Below, piece after piece: positions 57,459 to 64,000 of a stretch of DNA of 64,000 bases (positions within the stretch are counted from its first letter, which is position 1; the number at the start of each line of letters is the position of its first letter). The notes below the pieces were generated by a model. That model had not been told where the DNA came from and did no database searches. It worked only from the letters and a program-made list of their open reading frames with translations. The stretch covers positions 1-64,000 of the forward strand of contig NZ_VTVA01000010.1 of the NCBI RefSeq assembly GCF_008638345.1. Reading direction: 5' to 3'. The DNA is from Pseudomonas saliphila. Its GTDB lineage: Bacteria > Pseudomonadota > Gammaproteobacteria > Pseudomonadales > Pseudomonadaceae. A program made the translations under genes and the position numbers.

Positions 57459-57962
57459 TTAGTGATCGAGCGCTTCAAAACTCTCATCGTCAAAATAGGT
57501 AGCGTAGTTGTTTAACGCACCCACCATCCGAATAGCGCCATCGCGTCGGGCCTGGTTTTCTGCCTCTCCCTGCATCGCGTTGGCACTAGCCATCAGATCC
57601 GCAATGATCAGATGCAACTGCGCATCCGCTTCCCCCTCCAGCTCGCAGTGGTCGATCATATAGTTGACCTGTGTGTTCACGCTGTCGGCCAGCTTCTCGT
57701 ACTGATCAACAGCAAGTTCATCCTGGTGAATCACAGGCATCAACGGGTGGAGATCGCTTCTCAGCATAGCCATTGCCTTACGCAGTGGCGCGTCGGATTT
57801 CCACTGGCTACCGTTGTCCAGGTGCAGCGCATTTGCATCGGCGCCCTGTTGTTGGTGCGCTGCATCGCTGTGCTCGTGGGCGGCGGTTTCGGCATAAGAC
57901 AGACTCACCGGAACAGCCGTGAGGGCGATTGCCAGAACCAGGCCAAGAGTTTTGCTAGGCAT
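57459..57962 (-). CDS. Uncharacterised periplasmic helical protein, Anr/Dnr-regulated
   Basis: A 167-residue protein I do not recognise. Residues 1-24 are a signal peptide (cleavage SYA-E). A His-rich stretch (AAHEHSDAAHQQQG, 25-40) could bind metal. The rest looks like a four-helix bundle with conserved-looking pattern residues (MRSDLHPLMPVIHQDEL; QVNYMIDHCELEG; LHLIIADLM). The ATG at 57962 is chosen for the signal peptide; a frame extending 26 codons upstream has none. An FNR-type box 46 bases upstream puts it in the denitrification regulon. A metal-binding or NO-related role is possible. Confidence 0.72.
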   Translation of the reverse strand: MPSKTLGLVLAIALTAVPVSLSYAETAAHEHSDAAHQQQGADANALHLDNGSQWKSDAPLRKAMAMLRSDLHPLMPVIHQDELAVDQYEKLADSVNTQVNYMIDHCELEGEADAQLHLIIADLMASANAMQGEAENQARRDGAIRMVGALNNYATYFDDESFEALDH

Positions 57963-58007
57963 CAGATATGCTCCTTGAATAGACGTCAGAACCAAATTTT
58001 TGGTTTC

Positions 58008-58021
58008 TTGACTTATATCAA
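58008..58021 (-). promoter_or_regulatory. Anr/Dnr box before the helical periplasmic gene
   Basis: TTGACTTATATCAA (symmetrical on both strands) matches TTGAY-N4-ATCAA. It lies 46 bases before the start at 57962. Confidence 0.75.
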
Positions 58022-58149
58022 AGCAAGGTCCGTGCCGCATAGCATCTTGTTGATTTATATATCTTTTTATCGGAAGTGGTCGAACGAACCACCTGAGGGT
58101 AAGGTGCTTTCAACCATTATGGTGATATGAACCCATCAGGGACACGGCT

Positions 58150-58509
58150 TCAACTTTCCGGTCGTGCCCAGAGCCAGATGGCTACGCATAGCAGGAACGC
58201 CGGTAGCAGCCAGCGCACCAGATCAGGCGCGGGGGAGATCCAGATCATGACCACGCTGCTCAGCATCAGTGCCGAGGCAAACCATTTGGCCTTGCGCGGT
58301 ACAGCGCCATCGTTGCGCCAGTCGCGTATCAGTGGACCATAGCGTTCGTGGGCCAGAAGGCGGGCTTCCAATGCAGGCCACCCGCGGGAGCCGGCCCAGG
58401 CAGCGACGAGCAGAAAGGGAGTTGTCGGCAGGCCTGGGAGCACGATGCCCAGAGCACCCAGTCCGAGACTGACAGACGCCAAGGTGCGCCATAATAATTG
58501 CCTGAACAT
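58150..58509 (-). CDS. YbaN/DUF454 small inner-membrane protein
   Basis: A 119-residue protein with three membrane helices and the DUF454 features LGLGALGIVLPGLPTTPFLLVAAW and RWLLPAFLLCVAIWLW. Function unknown; homologues are often found beside respiration genes, and in Pseudomonas near dnr. It lies 53 bases past dnr on the same strand, so it may be co-transcribed with it. Confidence 0.85.
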   Translation of the reverse strand: MFRQLLWRTLASVSLGLGALGIVLPGLPTTPFLLVAAWAGSRGWPALEARLLAHERYGPLIRDWRNDGAVPRKAKWFASALMLSSVVMIWISPAPDLVRWLLPAFLLCVAIWLWARPES

Positions 58510-58562
58510 GAATTCAACTTCCGGCTGAGGATTCAGCTGTAAACGCTTTCCGGGCAGCTGTC

Positions 58563-59249
58563 TCAGGCAAACTCGGCCAGCAGTCTGCTGACGCTCGGAA
58601 TCTGAATATGGCGGCCCTGGCTGCCGATCAATCCGAGGTCTCGCAATGTGGCCATCGCCCGGGACAAGGTTTCCGGCTTGATCGACAGTCGCGCAGCGAT
58701 CAGGCCCTTGGGTAAGCCAAGATCCAGTTCGACCTTGTCGTCCGAGCGGTCCTTGATCTGACTGACCAGGTATAAGGCAAAGCGCTGCGTCGCATTCTGC
58801 AGCGTCAGGTTCTCGAGCTCATCAAGTCGCTGATGTAGGCGAACACTCAGGTGGCCCAGCAACCTCAGGCAGGTTTGCGGATTGGTCTCGAGACTGCGCA
58901 ACATCAGTTTGTTTGAGAAACCCACCAGCTGGACCGGCTGTAACGCCTCGGCACATACAGGGTAAACAGGCCGCTGCATAAACATCACAGCTTCAGCGAA
59001 GGTATGACCCGCCTGAATGACCTCGACCACTTTTTCCTTGCCGTCGGGCGAGATACGGAACAGCTTCACAGCACCTTCGAGCACCAGAAAGAATCGCTCG
59101 GCCGGGTCACCCTGGCGCAGGATCAAGGTCTGGGCAGGGTACTCGCGGTAAACGGTCTCTGCCAGCATTTCGGTCTGAACCTCAGGCGGAAACGACGACA
59201 GCATCGGATGCTGGAGGATTCGGTGATGATGTTGTGCAGACAGTTGCAT
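58563..59249 (-). CDS. dnr: Crp/Fnr-family NO-responsive regulator Dnr
   Basis: A 228-residue Crp/Fnr regulator. The cNMP-like fold is residues about 15-135; the HTH recognition helix reads PETLSRAMATL with the E-X-X-S-R set that reads TTGAT. The N-terminal Cys cluster of Fnr/Anr is missing, so it is a Dnr/NnrR type, which senses NO through haem. Dnr activates nir, nor and nos genes. It has a perfect Anr box in its own promoter, as in the Anr to Dnr cascade of Pseudomonas aeruginosa. Confidence 0.93.
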   Translation of the reverse strand: MQLSAQHHHRILQHPMLSSFPPEVQTEMLAETVYREYPAQTLILRQGDPAERFFLVLEGAVKLFRISPDGKEKVVEVIQAGHTFAEAVMFMQRPVYPVCAEALQPVQLVGFSNKLMLRSLETNPQTCLRLLGHLSVRLHQRLDELENLTLQNATQRFALYLVSQIKDRSDDKVELDLGLPKGLIAARLSIKPETLSRAMATLRDLGLIGSQGRHIQIPSVSRLLAEFA

Positions 59250-59290
59250 GGTCGGAATTCGCGTTTGGATGTGCGTGGGAGGGTAAGCAC

Positions 59291-59304
59291 TTGATCTGGA
59301 TCAA
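59291..59304 (-). promoter_or_regulatory. Anr box before dnr
   Basis: TTGATCTGGATCAA is a perfect FNR-type palindrome, 41 bases before the dnr start. Confidence 0.9.
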
Positions 59305-59431
59305 GCCATGCCTCTTTATGGGTAGATCATAACCGAGGCCTTCCGCCGGTACTACCCAAGGGGATGTGGTCGGAGGTGGTAGGCTCACGTGGATACGCAA
59401 GGCGAGGGGGATATGCGATTAAGAGTCGACG

Positions 59432-61471
59432 TTAAACCAGCAAGCGCCTGATCCACTCCAGTAGCACCGCCGGTAGCCGCTGCGGTGAAGGCAGCAAGGC
59501 GTAGCGGTTTGCCCCGAACACCTTGGGCAGGTAGGCGGCGGCCTGTCGGTCGATGGTCAGGCAGAAGGGGAAAATGCCTTGTAGAGACGCCTCATTGACT
59601 GCCTGGCGCATGTCCTCCACCCCATACTGTCCTTCGTAGTCATCAATGTCGTTGGGTTTGCCGTCGGATAACAGTATAAGCAGTCGGTGTTCAGCACCCT
59701 GTTGCATCAGGCCACTGGTTGCGTGGCGCAGGGCGGCACCCGCGCGGGTATAGTGTTCGGGTTCGAGAGCGGAGATGCGCAGTGCGATGGCATTGCTGTA
59801 GCGCTCGTCAAAGCCCTTGATTTCACGCACGGTAACACCGCCAGGTCCTTCACCGGAAAACGCCTGCACGGCGTAGGGCTCGCCCAGACTTTCCAGCGCC
59901 ATGCATACCAGCAGCACAGCCTCGCGTTCGACATCAATGATCCGTCGATTACCCGACACCCAGCCATCGGTGGACCCGCTGACGTCTATCAGCAAGGTGA
60001 TGGCCACATTCCGGCGGATGGCACGACGGGTCTGATATAAGGCGTCGGAGCGTGGCAGCCCGGCGCGAAAGTCCGCATGATTCTCCAGATAGGCGTCCAG
60101 ATCGATGTCGTCGCCATCCTGCCTGCGCCGCAGTAGCACGGGCTCGGCGCGTAGCATCTCGAAATGCCGGCGAATTGAATTCAGCATGGGCCGATGCTTT
60201 CTCAGCGTCTCATCAACCCATTCCTGTGGGCCGGCGCCTGCATCAAGCAGCCGCACTGTTGCGCCTGGATCGCGGTAACTGCTGCTCTGGTAGTCCCATT
60301 CCGGATAGCGTATGCGCTTGCCCCGCGGATCACTGCGTCCGGCTGCGCGACGGGCACGTTCCTCTGGGGGGTCATCGGTGAGGAGCACCTCCTTGGGTCT
60401 GCCGGGAGTCGAGATCAGTCTGGCTTCGGGGAGCTCGGATACCAGCTCACCGTATTCGGTGGCACTGGTGGCATCATCCAGATCAACCGGACGTTTGAGC
60501 CCCATCGGATCCTCGGCGTGTTCGTGGCCTCCTTCAGGATGCACCATCCAGGGGCCCGGACCTGAATCATCGTCTTCATCATCCTTGGCTTCGCGGATCG
60601 TCGGCCTTCGATCGAGTCTGGCACTGCGCGGTGCCGGGGCGTCATGCTCAGTCTCGTCCGTGGCGTCGGCCGCCGGTCCCAAACCGTGCTGCTGGGAAAC
60701 CGGGGTAGGTAGCAATGCACCGGTCCAGCAATCAGGGTACAGGGGATGCAGTCCCATAAGTCGCCGCGAACTGTCGTCAGGCGCAAATTGAGCCGTCATG
60801 TCGGCCGCCAGCTGCAGGGATTGATCCGGGGTAGGACAAAGCAGCGCTTTCGGCGGCTCAGCGCACGGACTCTGTAGTAACTGGCGCAGGAATAACTCGA
60901 GTTGCTGACGGGGCGCGGAAAACCGCTCCAACTCGGGGCGCGCTGCCAGTGCCTGTTGGCGGGCGACATCCAGCGCGCCGCGCATGCCGGGCAGCAGCTG
61001 GCTCAGAGCCTGGTCGGCATTGAACGCCTCCAGCAATAGATACAGATCCCGCAACAGTGGGTTCATGTCCGGCGCGATGAGCGCCGCGCTGCCGCGTTCA
61101 ACGCGCATCGCCTGTTGCAACGCCAGGACGCGATACCAGGCCGACCCGAATGTGACGTCAGGCGTGCCGGCATCGCGTGGAAGCCAGATGCTGACACCAT
61201 CCGTTGCGGGGATGGCAGCGCGGGTGCGTGGTGCAGGATCGCGCCTGAACACCAGCGTCAGCAGCGTTGAGCGCGCGCCCATTTGCGCCACGCGGATCGG
61301 GAAACGATTGGCGAACACCCCGGTGCACAACAGGTCGAGGCGACTGGCAACATCGTTCAGGGTGAGGAGTACAGGACCCGGAGGAGGGGGACGATACCGG
61401 CGCCATAGGTTCCGGGTGAAAATCGTGGCGTGGCGCGCGGCATCGGTGATTACATCTTCAGCTTCGGCCAT
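59432..61471 (-). CDS. NorD-like protein of the second NOR cluster (NorD2)
   Basis: A 679-residue NorD-family protein with a C-terminal von Willebrand A domain: ALTLLIDVSGSTDGWVSG-like metal site (VAITLLIDVSGSTDGW, near residue 490) and LLILLSDGKPND. It is 67 residues longer than NorD1 and shows a long acidic linker (about 260-345). It lies six bases after norQ2, so the pair is co-translated and should activate the second NOR-like oxidase. Divergence from NorD1 suggests a dedicated partner. Confidence 0.88.
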   Translation of the reverse strand: MAEAEDVITDAARHATIFTRNLWRRYRPPPPGPVLLTLNDVASRLDLLCTGVFANRFPIRVAQMGARSTLLTLVFRRDPAPRTRAAIPATDGVSIWLPRDAGTPDVTFGSAWYRVLALQQAMRVERGSAALIAPDMNPLLRDLYLLLEAFNADQALSQLLPGMRGALDVARQQALAARPELERFSAPRQQLELFLRQLLQSPCAEPPKALLCPTPDQSLQLAADMTAQFAPDDSSRRLMGLHPLYPDCWTGALLPTPVSQQHGLGPAADATDETEHDAPAPRSARLDRRPTIREAKDDEDDDSGPGPWMVHPEGGHEHAEDPMGLKRPVDLDDATSATEYGELVSELPEARLISTPGRPKEVLLTDDPPEERARRAAGRSDPRGKRIRYPEWDYQSSSYRDPGATVRLLDAGAGPQEWVDETLRKHRPMLNSIRRHFEMLRAEPVLLRRRQDGDDIDLDAYLENHADFRAGLPRSDALYQTRRAIRRNVAITLLIDVSGSTDGWVSGNRRIIDVEREAVLLVCMALESLGEPYAVQAFSGEGPGGVTVREIKGFDERYSNAIALRISALEPEHYTRAGAALRHATSGLMQQGAEHRLLILLSDGKPNDIDDYEGQYGVEDMRQAVNEASLQGIFPFCLTIDRQAAAYLPKVFGANRYALLPSPQRLPAVLLEWIRRLLV

Positions 61472-61477
61472 GGATAC

Positions 61478-62290
61478 TCAGATAAAGGTGGCGTCGACAA
61501 GGTCGCGCATGGCGGCGACCAGCGATTCGTCGTCGGACAGAGGCGAGATCACCGCTGCGTAGCACGCCGTGCGAGGCTTGATGCCACTGGCGATGAGGTT
61601 GGCGGCAGCAATCAGCAAACGCGTGCTCGGCACCTCAGCCAGACCGTGGTCGCGCAATTCACGCAGCCGAACGGCGAGGGCAACCAGCGCGTGTGCGGTG
61701 GGCTCGTCGATACCGCTTTCGCTGGAAACAATGTGCGCTTCTCGCTCGGGCGGCGGAAAATCCAGATCCATCGCAACGAAACGCTGCCGGGTACTGGGCT
61801 TGAGGTCCTTGAGCATCCGCTGATATCCCGGATTGTAGGACACCACCAACTGAAACCCCGGAGCGGCGACGAGTTGTTCACCGGTCTTGTCCAGCGGCAG
61901 GATTCGGCGATGATCCGTCAGTGAGTGCAGTATCACCACGGTGTCCTGCCGCGCCTCGACCACCTCGTCAAGATAGCAGATGGCACCTTCCCGAACGGCC
62001 CGGGTGAGCGGCCCATCCTGCCAGACGGTGTCGTTGGCTCGAATCAGAAAACGACCGATCAGATCACTGGCAGTCAGATCATCGTGACACTGGACAGTCA
62101 CCAGCGGCCGTCCCAGTTTCCAGGCCATATGTTCAACGAAGCGCGTCTTGCCGCAACCGGTAGGCCCCTTGAGCATGACCGCCAGATTGCGGGAGTGAGA
62201 CTGCTCAAAAAGTTCAACTTCATCTCCGCTGGGGACATAGAAGGGTGCCTCCCCCTGCTGGGGAGGCACTTGTGTGGACATGACGGTCAA
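61478..62290 (-). CDS. NorQ-like AAA ATPase of the second NOR cluster (NorQ2)
   Basis: A 270-residue MoxR/NorQ ATPase: Walker A GPTGCGKTRF, Walker B AICYLDEVVEARQDT, then LVALAVRLRELRDHGL. It shares the domain plan of NorQ1 but is clearly divergent. The start (ATG 62290) overlaps the norB2 stop by four bases. Expected to work with NorD2. Confidence 0.9.
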   Translation of the reverse strand: MTVMSTQVPPQQGEAPFYVPSGDEVELFEQSHSRNLAVMLKGPTGCGKTRFVEHMAWKLGRPLVTVQCHDDLTASDLIGRFLIRANDTVWQDGPLTRAVREGAICYLDEVVEARQDTVVILHSLTDHRRILPLDKTGEQLVAAPGFQLVVSYNPGYQRMLKDLKPSTRQRFVAMDLDFPPPEREAHIVSSESGIDEPTAHALVALAVRLRELRDHGLAEVPSTRLLIAAANLIASGIKPRTACYAAVISPLSDDESLVAAMRDLVDATFI

Positions 62291-63672
62291 ACTCGGGTCC
62301 TCGCATCGTCAACAACCGGTTCGCGTGGTGACAGCTGCTCCGTGTCGTCCGAGATCATCAGACGTGGCGGGAACCGGAAGAAGTCGTAGATAAACAAACC
62401 CACCCCGGTAACAAAGACCGTGCCTGTGGCGATCAGCATCAGGAAGTGGACCTGAATCTTGAGCTGCGCATCCAGGTAGCCCATGCCCATCACGCGTTCC
62501 AGATACACCTGACCGATGCCTGCCGTGGCGAAGGACAAGGTCATGCCGAACATGCCAGCCAGCTGCAACCAGAACGCCCAGTAACCCATGGTGGTGCCGC
62601 CTTCCGGACGACCGCGGGTTAGCGCCGGCAGGGCGTAGGTGATCATCGCCAGAATGATCATCACGTACGCACCGTAGAACGCCGCGTGCCCGTGCATGGC
62701 GGTAATCAGCGTGCCATGGGTCCACTTGTTGATGCCCGGCCAGGTGTGAGCCAGCCCCAACAGACCGGCGCCAAACAGGGTAAATACAGCGCTACCGACC
62801 GCCCAGTGCAGCGCAAGGGCATTGGGGTGCGCCATACCTGAACGGCGGATGGCGCCGTAGGCAAGGACCGCCATACCGACCAACGCTGCAGGCTCGAGCG
62901 CACTGAACATACCGCCAATGGGCAACCAGTAGGTCGGCACACCCACCCAGTAGTAATGGTGCGCAGTACCCAGGATGCCGGCGATAAATACCAGCGCGAC
63001 GATCACATACAGCCACTTTTCCATGACTTCGCGATCCGCGCCGGACAGGCGAATCAACAGATAAGCCAGGAACGAGCCCATGATCATCATCCACACGCCT
63101 TCTACCCAGAGGTGGATGGTCCACCAACGATAGAAGATCGACACGGTATAGTTTTCATAGTGCAGCAGGGCAGGGATGAACAGTACCGCGGAACTGACCA
63201 AGCCGAGCAGCAGGACGCCCTCTGTGGTGGTGAAGCGCCCGGACTTCTTGATGGTCATGCCGATGTTGTAGAGGAATATCCCCATACACAGCACGATAAC
63301 CAGCTTTTGCGGCAAGGGTTGTTCAAGCAGCTTATTGCCCGTTCCGTAACGGAACAGGTAGCCAATAATGGCCGTAACCCCCATCAATACCCAGAGAATG
63401 AGCTGAATATAAGCCAGCTTCACACTGTACAGTTCACGTCGTGATTCTTCTGGTACCAGCCAATACGTACCGCCCATAAAACCTGCCAGTACCCAGACAA
63501 TCAGCAAGTTGGTATGGATTACCTTGGTCACATCAAACGGCAGAACGTAAAGCAGCGGGTCAGGACCAAGATATTTGGTGGCCGATAGCAGACCGAATAC
63601 CATCTGCAATCCGAATAGCCCCATCGCTACTGCGAAATACCAGTAAGCAACTGATTGGGATTTATAGCGCAT
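62287..63672 (-). CDS. Divergent NorB-like haem-copper-type oxidase subunit (NorB2)
   Basis: A 461-residue 12-helix protein related to NorB. Haem and FeB histidines are present (His53, His187, His238, His239, His327, His329), and the ligand glutamate Glu191 and Glu260 are kept. The glutamate corresponding to NorB1 Glu208 is methionine (Met195), and the loop after the third helix is about 14 residues shorter. It is the catalytic subunit of a second NOR-like enzyme with a different cytochrome partner. It probably reduces NO; another activity such as oxygen reduction cannot be excluded. Confidence 0.88.
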   Translation of the reverse strand: MRYKSQSVAYWYFAVAMGLFGLQMVFGLLSATKYLGPDPLLYVLPFDVTKVIHTNLLIVWVLAGFMGGTYWLVPEESRRELYSVKLAYIQLILWVLMGVTAIIGYLFRYGTGNKLLEQPLPQKLVIVLCMGIFLYNIGMTIKKSGRFTTTEGVLLLGLVSSAVLFIPALLHYENYTVSIFYRWWTIHLWVEGVWMMIMGSFLAYLLIRLSGADREVMEKWLYVIVALVFIAGILGTAHHYYWVGVPTYWLPIGGMFSALEPAALVGMAVLAYGAIRRSGMAHPNALALHWAVGSAVFTLFGAGLLGLAHTWPGINKWTHGTLITAMHGHAAFYGAYVMIILAMITYALPALTRGRPEGGTTMGYWAFWLQLAGMFGMTLSFATAGIGQVYLERVMGMGYLDAQLKIQVHFLMLIATGTVFVTGVGLFIYDFFRFPPRLMISDDTEQLSPREPVVDDARTRV

Positions 63673-63711
63673 GTTTGTTCTCCGTCAACTTTTTATGGCG
63701 CGCGGCGCAAT

Positions 63712-64000
63712 TCATTTGAGCGAGGTCAAATAGGCCACCAACTGGTCTATCTGCTCTTCGGTCAAGCTTTCCGGATAAGTCGTTGGCATGAACGACACGC
63801 CGTCCGCCGAGAACATGCTGCCAGGTACCAGGTGCGCGCTCGGGCTGACGATGGATTCGCGGATGTATCCCTCGACATCTGTCGCTTCGCCGGTGTACTC
63901 GTCAGACGCAAGCGTCTGTTCTGCTCGATCCAATAGTCCCGCCATCGTCGGGCCCGCCATGGTCACGCCAGGAGCGATGGAGTGGCAGGCATTACAAGAT
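63712..64000 (-). CDS. c-type cytochrome subunit of the second NOR cluster (partial, runs off the window)
   Basis: Read from the right edge, the frame contains a haem site SCNACHSIAPGVTMAGPTM and ends LDRAEQTLASDEYTG and a Met ligand in FMPTTYPESLT, then QIDQLVAYLTSLK. The start lies outside the window. The haem environment is not like NorC (no LLGEGAYFAPEL segment) and recalls ordinary class I cytochromes or those fused to oxidase subunit II. It is the presumed electron-entry subunit for NorB2. The listed short frame inside it is not its true start. Confidence 0.85.
   Translation of the reverse strand, partial: SCNACHSIAPGVTMAGPTMAGLLDRAEQTLASDEYTGEATDVEGYIRESIVSPSAHLVPGSMFSADGVSFMPTTYPESLTEEQIDQLVAYLTSLK

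Overview
This 64 kb window looks like chromosome of a denitrifying gammaproteobacterium of the Pseudomonas/Halopseudomonas type. The strongest clue is the core block gacA-uvrC-pgsA-tRNA-Gly-tRNA-Cys-tRNA-Leu (29.3-32.8 kb), which is a Pseudomonas gene order. GacA with a TTG start, a Dnr-type regulator, UbiUVT and NarXL agree with this. All identifications come from reading protein motifs and gene order; no database search was run.

Region 1 (0.2-13.8 kb) is a surface-glycan and disaccharide cluster on the + strand. It holds a glycosyltransferase, UDP-galactopyranose mutase, a clan-A beta-glycosidase, an ABC exporter, a fused beta-phosphoglucomutase/trehalose-phosphatase, a GH65 phosphorylase, and then a second operon (nitroreductase-like protein, Wzx-type flippase, polysaccharide pyruvyl transferase) behind a candidate AlgU promoter. 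Region 2 (13.8-19.5 kb) has yebG under a clear LexA box, a zinc alcohol dehydrogenase and an SbcD/SbcC-like nuclease-ATPase pair. Region 3 (19.9-29.1 kb) is a carboxylate-uptake and activation group: a DUF4212/sodium:solute symporter pair, an orphan siderophore-type acetyltransferase, a FadL-type porin, a CBS/nucleotidyltransferase protein with a DnaQ-like exonuclease, and a propionyl-CoA synthetase divergent from them. Region 4 is the gacA-uvrC-pgsA-tRNA core block.

Region 5 (32.8-64 kb) begins directly after tRNA-Leu and is a denitrification supercluster: a three-domain copper nitrite reductase (nirK), a DUF411 copper-related protein, an acyl-CoA dehydrogenase, the anaerobic ubiquinone genes ubiUVT, a DGC zinc-binding protein, narXL, a nor operon (norQ-norC-norB-membrane 4Fe-4S protein-norD-norE-norF, minus strand), nosRZDFYL, a periplasmic helical protein, a YbaN-like protein, dnr, and a second divergent NOR cluster (cytochrome c-norB2-norQ2-norD2) that runs off the right edge. 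Seven FNR-type boxes (TTGAY-N4-RTCAA or one base off) lie in front of nirK, the DUF411 gene, ubiUVT, the DGC gene, nosR, the helical periplasmic gene and dnr, so the region reads as one Anr/Dnr regulon. Together the genes convert nitrite to N2 (NirK, NorCB, NosZ), keep ubiquinone synthesis running without oxygen (UbiUVT) and sense nitrate and NO (NarXL, Dnr). No nitrate reductase genes are present here.

Most unusual points: the second NOR-like cluster with an altered active-site glutamate and a non-NorC-like cytochrome; the polyferredoxin-like gene inside the first nor operon; the NirK with an intact extra blue-copper domain; a perfect 42-bp palindrome before the ubiUVT promoter; and a phosphoglucomutase/trehalose-phosphatase plus GH65 pair whose combined layout matches mycobacterial OtsB1 cut in two.
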